From: VRUE01 sp963701265
GTDB taxonomy: Bacteria; Actinomycetota; Thermoleophilia; Solirubrobacterales; 70-9
DNA length: 64,000 nucleotides
Assembly: GCA_963701265.1 (NCBI GenBank)
Contig: OY969581.1
Coordinates: 868,001 to 932,000 of the forward strand
Direction: 5' to 3'
The notes under the pieces are model-generated. The model saw nothing but the letters and a program-made list of their open reading frames with translations, was not told the DNA's origin and did not search any database. Both the position numbers and the translations under genes were made by a program. Below, piece after piece: positions 48,575-58,276 of this stretch. Within the stretch, counting starts at the first letter, position 1. Every line of letters starts with the position of its first letter.

Positions 48575-49579
48575 GTGGCGGACGGCCTCCTCTTGCTTGT
48601 CAGCTTCGCGGTGATCCTCGCCGGGGCGCTGCTGTTCACCAACGCCGTCGAGTGGATCGGCCATCGGCTGGAGCTCGGCGAGGGCGCGGTCGGCAGCCTG
48701 CTGGCCGCCGTCGGCACGGCGATGCCGGAGACGCTGATCGCGATCGTCGCCTTGGTCGGTACGGCCGAGGGTGGGGACCAAGTCGCGATCGGTGCCATAG
48801 TCGGCGCCCCCTTCCTGCTCGCCACCCTGGCGATGGGCCTGGTTGGGCTCTTCGCCTACCTCTACCGCGAGCGGCGCGAGCAGGGGCTGGAGCTGAAGGC
48901 CCACAGGCCGACCCTCGAGCGCGACCTGCTCTTCTTCCTCGCCTTCTTCGCCCTCTCCCTGGCCCTGGGCTGGGGTGCGCCGGACCCGTTGCGGATCGCG
49001 GTTGGGATCCTCGTCCTCCTCGCCTACCCGGTCTACATCGCCCGCACCCTGCGCGCCGGGGGAGAGGTGCAGGACGAGGAGACGCTCAACCCGCTGGTCT
49101 TCGAGCGGCGCTCCGAGCGGCGCGAAGACCCCGCTCTTGCTCTCTGCATATTGCAGCTGTTGGTCGGCCTCGGCGCGATGGTCGGCGGCGCCCACCTCTT
49201 CGTCGAGTCGCTGCTCCACATCGCCGAGAGCCTCGGCGTCGAGGCCGTGGTGCTGGCACTTGTCCTCGCCCCCCTGGCGACCGAGCTGCCGGAGAAGGTC
49301 AACAGCTTCTTCTGGGTCCGCGACGGCAAGGACTCGCTGGCGCTCGGCAACATCAGCGGCGCGATGGTCTTCCAATCGACGATCCCGGTCGGCATCGGCC
49401 TCGTCTTCACCGATTGGAACCTGAGCACCAACGCCGCCGTCTCGGTCGGCCTCGGCCTCGCCGGCGGCCTGCTTGCCTACGAGGTCCTGCACCGCCGTGG
49501 TCGTTTCGGACTTCCGGCCGTGGTGACCTGGTTCGCGCTCTACGCCAGTTTCATCATCTTTGTCGCTGTGGGCGCCTGA
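48575..49579 (+). CDS. Sodium/calcium exchanger-like membrane protein
   Basis: 334 residues from GTG 48575. CaCA-like repeats are visible: LAAVGTAMPETLIAIVALVGTAEGGDQVAIGAIVGAPFLLATLAM (first) and LALVLAPLATELPEKVNSFFWVRDGKDSLALGNISGAMVFQSTIPVGIG (second), each with the conserved Glu of the ion site. It has about ten membrane segments. It differs from the upstream CaxA protein and may use sodium or another cation. The two form an operon. Confidence 0.88.
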   Translation: MADGLLLLVSFAVILAGALLFTNAVEWIGHRLELGEGAVGSLLAAVGTAMPETLIAIVALVGTAEGGDQVAIGAIVGAPFLLATLAMGLVGLFAYLYRERREQGLELKAHRPTLERDLLFFLAFFALSLALGWGAPDPLRIAVGILVLLAYPVYIARTLRAGGEVQDEETLNPLVFERRSERREDPALALCILQLLVGLGAMVGGAHLFVESLLHIAESLGVEAVVLALVLAPLATELPEKVNSFFWVRDGKDSLALGNISGAMVFQSTIPVGIGLVFTDWNLSTNAAVSVGLGLAGGLLAYEVLHRRGRFGLPAVVTWFALYASFIIFVAVGA

Positions 49580-49580
49580 A

Positions 49581-50051
49581 TCAGGCGACAGCGAGCTCAG
49601 CCAGCGCCTTGAGCACGATGTCGTCGTGCGTTTTCGGCGAGACCTTGGGGAAGACCTTGGCGATCTTGCCCTCGGGGCCGACGATGAAGGTCGCCCGCTG
49701 CACGCCCATGTACTTCTTGCCGTACATCGACTTCTCGACCCAGGCGCCGTAGGCCTCGGCGACGGCGTGGTCGGCGTCGGCCAGGAGGGTGAAGTCGAGG
49801 TCGAATTTGCGCGCGAACTTGTCGACGGCGTCGACCTTGTCGGGGGAGATGCCGATCACGCGGGCGCCAGCCACCTTGTACTCGCCGCTGCGATCGCGCA
49901 CGCCGCAGGCCTGCGTCGTGCAGCCAGGGGTGTCAGCCCGCGGATAGAAATAGAGAACGACGGTCTCGCCGCGCAGGCCGGAGAGGCTTACCTCGTTACC
50001 GCCTTGGTCGGGCAGGGTGAAGTCGGGCGCCTTCGCCCCGGCTTCGAGCAT
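49581..50051 (-). CDS. bcp: Thioredoxin-dependent peroxiredoxin, Bcp/PrxQ type
   Basis: A 156-residue peroxidase reducing H2O2 and organic peroxides. Peroxidatic Cys in YPRADTPGCTTQACGVRD with the resolving Cys five residues later (C-x4-C), as in PrxQ. The GISPDKVDAVDKFARKFDLDFTLLADADHAVAEAYGAW core is typical. It is convergent with the exchanger operon (stops about one base apart) and follows the hypothetical gene at 50052 with no gap. Confidence 0.95.
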   Translation of the reverse strand: MLEAGAKAPDFTLPDQGGNEVSLSGLRGETVVLYFYPRADTPGCTTQACGVRDRSGEYKVAGARVIGISPDKVDAVDKFARKFDLDFTLLADADHAVAEAYGAWVEKSMYGKKYMGVQRATFIVGPEGKIAKVFPKVSPKTHDDIVLKALAELAVA

Positions 50052-50396
50052 CTACTCGACGTCCTCGCGGCCGGGGTCCTGGCCGTCCTCGTCCTCATCG
50101 AGCTCGTCGTCGCCCTGCTCCAGGGCGGTCTCCGAGACCGAGCCGCTGGCCCCGGGGTGATAGCTGGTCTGGAAGCTCTCCAGCGCCCGGTCGCGGCCGT
50201 CTTCGTCAACCGGGACCTCGTCGGAGATGCGCACCCACTCGGCGCCCTCGTAGGCCTCCATGTTGAAGACCTCCTGGTCGAGCGAGGTCGAGTCGTCGAC
50301 GACGACCAGCACCTCGGTCTGCGGGTTGAAGTAGGTCCCGGGCTGCATCAGCAGCTCCTCGACCTCGTAGAGATTCTCCTCGGCGGCGCCGGCCAT
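50052..50396 (-). CDS. Acidic hypothetical protein
   Basis: 114 residues, beginning MAGAAEENLYEVEELLMQPGTYFNPQTEVLVVVDDS. The C-terminus is highly acidic (EQGDDELDEDEDGQDPGREDVE). The central WVRISDEVPVDEDGRDRALESFQ looks structured. No family recognised. It is tightly packed between the TM protein gene at 50396 and bcp, so probably one operon. Confidence 0.6.
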   Translation of the reverse strand: MAGAAEENLYEVEELLMQPGTYFNPQTEVLVVVDDSTSLDQEVFNMEAYEGAEWVRISDEVPVDEDGRDRALESFQTSYHPGASGSVSETALEQGDDELDEDEDGQDPGREDVE

Positions 50397-50887
50397 CAGT
50401 TGCCCAATCCTATGAAATCGGCGACCTGTCGCTCGACCTCGGCCTCGACGTCGAGTGGCTCCGCGCCGCGGCGCATGCGCCGTTCGTTGCGGGCGATCAC
50501 GAGCTGACGTACTTCCGCCCGCAGTTTCTCGTCGAGATTGCGCTTCTTGCGGCCCTTGCCGCTCAGCTCGGTGTCGAGCAGGGCGGTCATCTCGGCCTCG
50601 ACGTCGAGCGGCTCCTCGCCGCGCCGCGTACGCCGGTAGGACTTCGCCTCCAGCATCTGTCGTGCCTCCGCCGCCTGGATTGCCAGGTCGATCTCGGGCG
50701 AGGGCTGGGCCAGGCGCGGTGGCGGCATCGATTGCATGACCCCGAAGCGACCTTTGCCGAGCTCTTTCCAGGCCGGGCCGGAGCGGGCAAACCAGAATGC
50801 CGCGAGGGGCAGCACGAAGAGCGTGATGGCGGCCATCACGTAGCCGCTCTGCAAGTAGGTCAATCCCAGTGGGCAGACCATCGACAC
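50396..50887 (-). CDS. Hypothetical membrane-anchored protein with internal repeat
   Basis: 163 residues from ATG 50887 (internal ATG candidates at M3 and M18). One membrane segment (YVMAAITLFVLPLAAFWFA, about 16-34) is followed by basic and acidic helices with a duplicated motif: RRTRRGEEPLDVEAE (about 84-98) and RRMRRGAEPLDVEAE (about 136-150). The DNA is also recognisably repeated (about 50435-50480 and 50590-50640). The motif resembles SHOCT-like C-terminal modules. Function unknown. Confidence 0.65.
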   Translation of the reverse strand: MSMVCPLGLTYLQSGYVMAAITLFVLPLAAFWFARSGPAWKELGKGRFGVMQSMPPPRLAQPSPEIDLAIQAAEARQMLEAKSYRRTRRGEEPLDVEAEMTALLDTELSGKGRKKRNLDEKLRAEVRQLVIARNERRMRRGAEPLDVEAEVERQVADFIGLGN

Positions 50888-50936
50888 AAGGGTAGGGCTA
50901 TCGCTCGGGCGCCGCTATCCGATACCCTTGCCTTGG

Positions 50937-50952
50937 TTGACTGACCAGTCAA
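50937..50952. promoter_or_regulatory. TetR-type operator before acyl-CoA dehydrogenase
   Basis: TTGACTGACCAGTCAA is a perfect 7-2-7 inverted repeat with the same arms as the site at 409-424; only the 2-bp spacer differs. It lies 73 bp before the GTG start of the acyl-CoA dehydrogenase, in a promoter position, and 49 bp before the start of the divergent gene. It links this gene to the TetR protein at 1277-1882. Confidence 0.75.
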
Positions 50953-51025
50953 TCGGTGGTCGTCGCCCCGTGGCGAGGCCGCATTTCCAAAGGCTTACGC
51001 AACGACCAAGAAGGAGCCTCGACCA

Positions 51026-52258
<1,233 letters not shown>

Positions 52259-52293
52259 GCAGTCCACACCGCTTGGGGCAGGGGCCCCTGGTC

Positions 52294-52329
52294 AAGAGCC
52301 GCCGGGCAGGTCCCGGCGGCTCTTTTTTT
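52294..52329 (+). terminator. Rho-independent terminator of acyl-CoA dehydrogenase
   Basis: GAGCCGCCGGG (52296-52306), loop CAGGT, CCCGGCGGCTC (52312-52322), then seven T (52323-52329). A textbook terminator. Its T-run overlaps the left half of the weaker TetR-like site. Confidence 0.92.
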
Positions 52330-52341
52330 CTGACCAGTCAA
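52326..52341. promoter_or_regulatory. Weaker TetR-type operator-like site
   Basis: TTTTCTGACCAGTCAA matches the 50937-50952 site at 14 of 16 positions; the right arm CAGTCAA is perfect and the left arm is 5 of 7. It lies 43 bp before the GTG of the wHTH gene. It might link that gene to the TetR regulon, or be a chance overlap with the terminator T-run. Confidence 0.4.
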
Positions 52342-52384
52342 GACAGCTAAGGTGGGCCGGTCGGAGTCAAGCGAGGAGGGGTCC

Positions 52385-52993
52385 GTGGGCAGTTTTTACG
52401 ATGACGACGAACTTGGGGTCGAGAGGTGGTCGCAGCGTTTCGGGACAGATCCCGTGCAGTTTCGCCTGCTGGTCCTGCTCAATGAGCGATCCGCGGGTGT
52501 CGCCGAGATCGCGGAGAGATTGGAGCTTTCGCAGCCGCTGGCCGCCGAGCACCTCGACAGGATGCTCGAGAAGGGCATGGTCGAGATAACCGGCGAGGTC
52601 CTCAACCGGGGTAAGGTCGAACCGCGCTACCGGGCTGCGGTTCCGGTCATCTGGTCGGATGAGGAGATGGCGGATCTCAGCCTCGCCGAACGCCGCCGCT
52701 TGTTGATCTGGATCGCGCAGACGGTCAGCGGCGACGTCGACGAAGCGCTGGCGTCGGGGACCTTCGTCGCGCGCGACGATGCGCACGCCAGTCGCACCAT
52801 CCTCCAGGTCGACGAGCAGGGGTGGGAGGAACTCGTCCGGATCCACGCCGAAGCGCTCGACGCCGTCTTCAGTATTCAGGCGGCCAGCGCCGAACGCCTG
52901 GCCGAGGCCAAGCTGGAGGGCGTCTCCGCGCTCTCGGCGGTCTTCTGCTGTGAGCTGCCTTCCCGCGCGGGGGCGACGAAGGGGCCCGACTAG
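52385..52993 (+). CDS. Winged-helix (ArsR/MarR-like) regulator
   Basis: 202 residues from GTG 52385, chosen for GAGGAGGG at 52373-52380. The DNA-binding domain is near 12-65 (FRLLVLLNERSAGVAEIAERLELSQPLAAEHLDRMLEKGMVEITGEV). The C-terminal half is helical with a repeated WEELVRIHAEALDAVFS segment; it probably dimerises or senses a ligand. It is convergent with typA (4-bp overlap of ends). Confidence 0.75.
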   Translation: MGSFYDDDELGVERWSQRFGTDPVQFRLLVLLNERSAGVAEIAERLELSQPLAAEHLDRMLEKGMVEITGEVLNRGKVEPRYRAAVPVIWSDEEMADLSLAERRRLLIWIAQTVSGDVDEALASGTFVARDDAHASRTILQVDEQGWEELVRIHAEALDAVFSIQAASAERLAEAKLEGVSALSAVFCCELPSRAGATKGPD

Positions 52994-54819
52994 GCGGCGC
53001 GGCCGCCCGAGCGGGCGGCCTTCTGGCGTTTCAGTTTGTCGAGTTCGACCTTGCGCAGCCGCACCGACTCCGGCGTCACTTCGACGCACTCGTCCTCGCG
53101 CAGGAACTCGACCGCGGCTTCGAGGGAGAGGCGGGTGGGCGGTGCCATCCGCTCCAGCACGTCGGCGCTGGCGGCGCGCATGTTGGTTTGCTGCTTTTCC
53201 TTGGTCGCGTTGACGTCCATGTCCTCGGCGCGGGCGTTCTCGCCGATGATCATCCCCTCGTAGACCTCCTCGCCGGGGCCGATGAAGAGGGTGCCCCGGT
53301 CCTGGATGCCGATCAGGGCGTAGCCGGCGCTCTTACCGCGGCGGTCGGCGACGATCGAGCCGGTCGGGCGCAGGCGCAGCTCACCCGCCCAGCGCTCCCA
53401 GTCCTCGAAGACGTGATGCATAACGCCGGTGCCGCGGGTCTCGGTGAGGAACTCGGTGCGGAAGCCGATCAGGCCGCGGGCCGGCACCAGGTATTCCATC
53501 CGCACCCAGCCGGTGTCGTGGTTGGCCATCTGCTCGAGACGGCCCTTGCGACCCGCCAGCAGCTGGGTGATCGTGCCGACGTGCTCCTCGGGGGCGTCGA
53601 TCGAGAGCCGCTCGACCGGCTCGTGCAGCTTGCCGTCGATCTCCTGCGTCAGCACTCGGGGCTGCCCAGCGGTCAGCTCGAAGCCCTCGCGCCGCATCAG
53701 CTCCAGCAGGATGACCAGCTGCAGCTCGCCGCGGCCCTGCACCTCCCAGGCATCGGGGCGCTCGGTGTCGTTGACTCGGATCGAGACGTTGCCGATCAGC
53801 TCGGCGTCGAGCCGATCGCGGACCTGGCGGGCGGTCAGCTTGCTGCCCTCGGTGCCGGCAAGGGGGGAGGTGTTGATCCCGAGCACGATCGAGAGCGAGG
53901 GCTCATCGACGGTGATCACAGGCAGTGGGCGCGGATCCGCCGGGTCGGCAAGGGTCTCACCGATCGTGATCTCTTCCATCCCGGCGACGGCGATGATCTC
54001 GCCCGGACCGGCCTCCTCAGCGGCAACCCGTTCCAGTGCCTCGGTGATGTAGAGCTCAGAGACGGTGGCGCGCTCGATCGTGCCGTCGGCGCGGCACCAG
54101 GCGACCTGCTGGCCGGCCCGGATCGTGCCGTTGTGGACCCGGCAGAGCGCCAGGCGGCCGACGTAGGGCGAGGCGTCGAGGTTGGTCACGTGCGCCTGCA
54201 ACGGGTGGTCGGGGTCGTACTCGGGTGCCGGGATCTTCTCCAGCATCAGGTTCATCAGGGGGGAGAGGTCGGTGCCCTCGACTCCCTCCTCGAGCGCGGC
54301 CCAGCCGGCCTTGGCGTTGGTGTAGACGATCGGGAAATCGATCTGCTCGGAGTCGGCGTCGAGGTCGAGGAAGAGCTCGTAGACCTCGTCGACGACCTCG
54401 GCGATGCGGGCGTCGGGGCGGTCGACCTTGTTGACGACGAGGATCACCGGCAGCCTTGCCTCCAGTGCCTTGCGCAAGACGAAGCGCGTCTGCGGCAGCG
54501 GTCCCTCGGAGGCATCGACGAGCAGCAGCACGCCGTCGACCATGGTCAGGCCGCGCTCGACCTCGCCGCCGAAATCGGCGTGGCCGGGGGTGTCGACGAT
54601 GTTCAGCTTCACCCCGTCGTAGTTGACGGCGGTGTTCTTGGCGAGAATCGTGATGCCCTTCTCGCGCTCGAGGTCCATCGAGTCCATCACCCGCTCGGCC
54701 ACGTCCTGGCCCTTGCGGAAGGCGCCCGACTGCCAGAGCATCGCGTCGACCAGCGTCGTCTTGCCGTGGTCGACGTGGGCGACGATCGCGATATTTCTCA
54801 GGTCGTTTCGAGTGGTCAT
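52990..54819 (-). CDS. typA: Translational GTPase TypA/BipA
   Basis: A 609-residue ribosome-associated GTPase of the EF-G/LepA superfamily. G1 AHVDHGKTTL, G2 KGITI, G3 DTPGHADF, G4 NKVD, then domain II, and the BipA-specific C-terminal domain with SAGYALIGIQDRGTLFIGPGEEVYEGMIIGENAR. It aids ribosome assembly and translation under stress or cold. A cspA gene lies upstream on the same strand with its own terminator, so typA is probably transcribed separately. Confidence 0.96.
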   Translation of the reverse strand: MTTRNDLRNIAIVAHVDHGKTTLVDAMLWQSGAFRKGQDVAERVMDSMDLEREKGITILAKNTAVNYDGVKLNIVDTPGHADFGGEVERGLTMVDGVLLLVDASEGPLPQTRFVLRKALEARLPVILVVNKVDRPDARIAEVVDEVYELFLDLDADSEQIDFPIVYTNAKAGWAALEEGVEGTDLSPLMNLMLEKIPAPEYDPDHPLQAHVTNLDASPYVGRLALCRVHNGTIRAGQQVAWCRADGTIERATVSELYITEALERVAAEEAGPGEIIAVAGMEEITIGETLADPADPRPLPVITVDEPSLSIVLGINTSPLAGTEGSKLTARQVRDRLDAELIGNVSIRVNDTERPDAWEVQGRGELQLVILLELMRREGFELTAGQPRVLTQEIDGKLHEPVERLSIDAPEEHVGTITQLLAGRKGRLEQMANHDTGWVRMEYLVPARGLIGFRTEFLTETRGTGVMHHVFEDWERWAGELRLRPTGSIVADRRGKSAGYALIGIQDRGTLFIGPGEEVYEGMIIGENARAEDMDVNATKEKQQTNMRAASADVLERMAPPTRLSLEAAVEFLREDECVEVTPESVRLRKVELDKLKRQKAARSGGRAA

Positions 54820-54877
54820 GAATTGGGAAGGAAGAGGGGAGTGCGGTGCGCGATTCGCAATTGCCTGAATCTCGTGA

Positions 54878-54910
54878 CAAAAACGGGGCCCGCCTTGCGG
54901 CGGGCCCCGT
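54878..54910 (-). terminator. Rho-independent terminator of cspA
   Basis: On the minus strand ACGGGGCCCGCC (54910-54899) pairs with GGCGGGCCCCGT (54894-54883) around GCAA, followed by TTTTT (54883-54879). It ends the cold-shock gene. Confidence 0.9.
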
Positions 54911-54933
54911 AACTACTCAAGTTCGGTACGCGA

Positions 54934-55140
54934 CTACGAGGTCTGCTGAACGCTCGCAGCGGCTGGGCCCTTGGGCCCTTCCTCGGACTCGTACGTCACC
55001 TTGGCGCCCTCTGCAAGGGACTTGAAGCCCTCACCGAGGATGGCGCTGTGATGGACGAAGACGTCCTTCGAGCCGTCATCGGGCGTGATAAACCCGTAGC
55101 CCTTGTCGTCGCTGAACCACTTGACTGTTCCAGTCGGCAT
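54934..55140 (-). CDS. cspA: Cold-shock protein, CspA family
   Basis: 68 residues with the cold-shock domain complete: GTVKWFSDDKGYGFITPDDGSKDVFVHHSAI holds RNP1 (KGYGFI) and RNP2 (DVFVHH), and the SEEGPKGPAAASVQ end is typical. It binds single-stranded RNA and DNA as an RNA chaperone. About 198 bp without a gene lie upstream (55141-55338), long enough for a regulatory leader on the minus strand, though no classical cold-box was identified. Confidence 0.96.
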   Translation of the reverse strand: MPTGTVKWFSDDKGYGFITPDDGSKDVFVHHSAILGEGFKSLAEGAKVTYESEEGPKGPAAASVQQTS

Positions 55141-55338
55141 TTATTGCCTCCACTTGTTGTGCTGCGAACGCGGAGGCTTCGGTAAAGCAACGACGCGAGC
55201 GCTAGACACGACTTTTTGCCGGATATCAATCCGACCTAACGCGGGGACCGTAGCAGGGATTAAGCCGGGGGCGCGGCGCTCGGATCGCCGTCCAGCCGTG
55301 TTTCAGGAAGCTAGGAGACCAGTCGATACGGTGACCAG

Positions 55339-57696
55339 ATGACGTCTACGCACAGTCCCCGCGGGTGGGTGGGAGGTTTCGTGACCGCCCTGCTCGTTCT
55401 TGCGATGGCGGCGCTGCCCGGCTCGGCAGCGGCGATGCGGGGATCCGGCGACCTCTCGCCCCGGCTCGCCAAGCTCGCCGGCGCCTCACTGCGCGACGCC
55501 CCTCCCGCCACCCAGGCCAAGGCGCTCGGCCTCGCCCCTGATGGCCTGGCGCGCCGGGGCCGCCGCCTCCTGGTCGACGTTCGCTTCGCCGGTGGCGCGT
55601 CGTCGGTGCGTGAGGATCTGCGCAAGGCCGGTGCAACGATCGTCGCCGTGAGCCGTCGCTACCAAACGGTCACCGTCGCCACGGACCCGTCCAGGTTGCG
55701 TGCGATCGCTGCTCGGCCCGGGGTGGAGGGTGTGACTCCAGTACTGGCGCCGGTGGCGACAGCGGCGACCTGCCCCTCTGGAGCGGATGTCTCCGAGGGC
55801 GATGTTCAGCTGGAAGCCAATGCTGCCAGGGAAGCCAACCCCGGCGTCGATGGAGCTGGCATCACCGTCGGCATCCTTTCCGACTCGTTTGATCAGGCAA
55901 CTGAGGACGAGGACGGTGAACCGATCGAGACGAAAGCTGCCGATGACGTCAAAAGCGCCGACCTTCCGGGCACGGAGAACGAATGCGGCCACACCACGCC
56001 GGTTGAAGTGTTGAGCGAACAGAGCAATGCCGCGGGAGCCAGTGATGAGGGCCGGGCGATGGCGCAGATCGTCCACGACCTCGCGCCGGGAGCGGATCTC
56101 CAGTTCGCCTCCGCCTTCAACGGGGAAATCTCCTTCGCCAACAACATCAGGGCTCTGGCCACGGCTGGCGCCGACGTGATCGCCGACGACGTCTTCTATC
56201 CGGGTGAGCCCTTCTTCCAGGATGGGCCGATCGCGGTTGCCGTCGGGGAAGTCGTCGAAGACGGCGCCACCTACTTCTCTGCTGCCGGCAACAACAACCT
56301 GATCGAAGAAGAGGAAGACGAAGAACGCCACGACATCGCCTCATGGGAAACCCCCGGCTACAGGGACGCGGGGAGCTGTCCGCCGGCCATTCAGGCGATC
56401 TCGGGGGCAAAAGCCACGCACTGCCTCGACTTCAACCCGGGCTCGGCGGTGGACCGGACTTTCGGCGTCAAAGTGGAAGCGGGGGCGACGCTGGCGCTCG
56501 ATCTGCAGTGGGACGAGCCGTGGAACGGCGTCGACACCGACCTCGACGCGTTCCTGCTCGACTCTGCCGGCAACCGCCTCGTCGGCTTCGAATCGCGCGA
56601 AGACAACGTCGAAATCAGCCAGACTCCGGTGGAGGTTCTCGAATGGCCGAATTCGAGCGGCAGCACGAAGACGGTGCAGCTCGTCATCAATCGCTTCTCC
56701 GGGGCAACCCCGCGGGTCAAGTTCGCCCTGATCCAGAACGGCGGCGGTGTCTCCGCCACTGAGTACCCGCGTTCGAGTGGCGAAGATGTCGTCGGCCCGA
56801 CGATCTTCGGTCACAGCGGCACCGCCGCGGCGATCTCGACCGGAGCGGTCTTCTTCGGCGACAAATCGGAACTGGAGGACTACTCGTCGCGCGGGCCGGT
56901 CCGCCACGATTTCGGCCCGGTGGTGGACGACACCCCAGCCGCGCCACTCGGTCTCCCGGAAGAGCTTTCGAAGCCCGACCTGGTCGCGACCGACTGCGGC
57001 AAGACGACGTTCTTCTCCTTCTTCGTCTTCGGCGCTTGGCACTTCTGCGGAACCTCGGCGGCAGCGCCGCACGCGGCGGCCGTTGCAGCCCTGATGCTCG
57101 ATGCGGAACCCGCCGCCGAACCGGAAGACGTCCGCGGAGAGCTCGTCGCCAGCGCTGCCGAAGTCGGTGCAATCGGCACGTTCGGTTCTTGTGATGTCGG
57201 CGCGGGACTGGTCGAAGCGGTCGGTGCGATTGAAGAAGCGCTTGCTCAAACGGGCGAAGCTGGTCCCACCTGCGAGCCGCCCGAATCCGAAGTCGAACCC
57301 AGCGAAGCCGCGGCCCCGGGGAACTGGGGAAGCGAGATTCCGCCGGCCCCACCTACAGGCGGTGGCCCGACGCCAACGCCGCCCATCCCGCAGCAGCCCG
57401 AAAAAGAAGAACCGAAGCCCGTAGTCCTCCCTCACACCTTCTTCCTGCAGCGCCCGGCGAAGATCATCCGCACCCAGACCCGCGCGGCGAGGGCGGTGTT
57501 CCTCTTCGGCTCGGACAAGGACGGTGTCACTTTCGTTTGCCGTATCGACAGCGCCCCGTTCAGGCCCTGCTCCGAACGCCTGGCGCGGCGTTTCCCACTC
57601 GGCTGGCACATGGTCAGGGTCGCCGCCCTGGACGCGGAAGGCAACGGCGACAAGACCCCGGCCAGCTACCGCTTCAAGGTCAAAAAAGTCCGCTGA
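55339..57696 (+). CDS. Subtilase (S8)-family protein with unusual active site
   Basis: 785 residues from ATG 55339. Signal peptide (about 1-32), propeptide-like region (to about 145), then an S8/sedolisin-like domain: GAGITVGILSDSFD (catalytic Asp), DEGRAMAQIVHDLAPGA where classical subtilases have HGT with the catalytic His, SAAGNNN (oxyanion region) and CGTSAAAPHAAAVAAL (catalytic Ser). The Glu in place of His suggests a Ser-Glu-Asp sedolisin-type triad or an inactive enzyme. A beta-rich insert lies at about 340-490. A Pro/Thr-rich linker and a C-terminal Ig-like domain follow. Secreted. Confidence 0.85.
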   Translation: MTSTHSPRGWVGGFVTALLVLAMAALPGSAAAMRGSGDLSPRLAKLAGASLRDAPPATQAKALGLAPDGLARRGRRLLVDVRFAGGASSVREDLRKAGATIVAVSRRYQTVTVATDPSRLRAIAARPGVEGVTPVLAPVATAATCPSGADVSEGDVQLEANAAREANPGVDGAGITVGILSDSFDQATEDEDGEPIETKAADDVKSADLPGTENECGHTTPVEVLSEQSNAAGASDEGRAMAQIVHDLAPGADLQFASAFNGEISFANNIRALATAGADVIADDVFYPGEPFFQDGPIAVAVGEVVEDGATYFSAAGNNNLIEEEEDEERHDIASWETPGYRDAGSCPPAIQAISGAKATHCLDFNPGSAVDRTFGVKVEAGATLALDLQWDEPWNGVDTDLDAFLLDSAGNRLVGFESREDNVEISQTPVEVLEWPNSSGSTKTVQLVINRFSGATPRVKFALIQNGGGVSATEYPRSSGEDVVGPTIFGHSGTAAAISTGAVFFGDKSELEDYSSRGPVRHDFGPVVDDTPAAPLGLPEELSKPDLVATDCGKTTFFSFFVFGAWHFCGTSAAAPHAAAVAALMLDAEPAAEPEDVRGELVASAAEVGAIGTFGSCDVGAGLVEAVGAIEEALAQTGEAGPTCEPPESEVEPSEAAAPGNWGSEIPPAPPTGGGPTPTPPIPQQPEKEEPKPVVLPHTFFLQRPAKIIRTQTRAARAVFLFGSDKDGVTFVCRIDSAPFRPCSERLARRFPLGWHMVRVAALDAEGNGDKTPASYRFKVKKVR

Positions 57697-58276
57697 GCAG
57701 GTCGAGCTGGGTGCCGAAGTAGACCGAGATCGCCGTGATCGGCAGGTAGCCGACCGCTGTCGTCCAGACAAAGCGCCAGACCGGCACCCGGGCCGCTCCG
57801 GCGGCATAGGAAACGAGGCTGAAGGGGAAGATCGGGATCAGGCGGGCGGCGATCAGGACCTTGGGGCCGCCGCGCTCGATCCTGGCCTCGATTCGCTCGA
57901 AGCGCTCGCGGCCCAGCCAGCGGTCGAGCAGCGGCCTCGCCACCGAGCGGCCGATCGCAAAGCAGACGAGGCCCGAGAGCAGCCAGCTGAGCATCATCAG
58001 GGCCAGGGCGGGGATGAAGCCGTAGACGAGCCCCGCCGCAGCGTCGACGATCTCGGCCGGGTAGAAGACCACCGCGTGAATCAGGGCGAGGACGAGGATC
58101 AGCAGCGGGCCGGCGATGCCGAGGCTGTCGATCTCGCGGCGCACCTCATCGGTGTCGCCGTGAACCGCCGCGACCGCAGCGTCGTGCAGGGCGGGAACGG
58201 CGAAGACCAGCCCGGCCAGCAGGGCAATGCCGGCGAGGGTGACGCCGATCTCGAGCAGGGGTGGGCGGTTATCCAC
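57680..58276 (-). CDS. TVP38/TMEM64 (VTT/DedA-like) membrane protein
   Basis: 198 residues from GTG 58276. Signature FYPAEIVDAAAGLVYGFIPALALMMLSWLLSGLVCFAIGRS and LIPIFPFSLVSYAAGAARVPVWRFVWTTAVGYLPIT are typical of the VTT domain. Such proteins act in lipid scrambling or membrane homeostasis. It follows recD2 with an 8-bp overlap, and its 3' end overlaps the subtilase gene by 17 bp in the convergent direction. Confidence 0.9.
   Translation of the reverse strand: MDNRPPLLEIGVTLAGIALLAGLVFAVPALHDAAVAAVHGDTDEVRREIDSLGIAGPLLILVLALIHAVVFYPAEIVDAAAGLVYGFIPALALMMLSWLLSGLVCFAIGRSVARPLLDRWLGRERFERIEARIERGGPKVLIAARLIPIFPFSLVSYAAGAARVPVWRFVWTTAVGYLPITAISVYFGTQLDLLSGLF

Noticed and set aside
47402..49492. 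696-codon minus-strand open frame opposite the exchangers
   Set aside because: Asp/Gln/Arg-rich shadow of the exchanger genes.
47218..49752. 844-codon plus-strand open frame through both cation exchangers
   Set aside because: Arg/Gly/Pro-rich translation in another frame of two well-supported exchanger genes.
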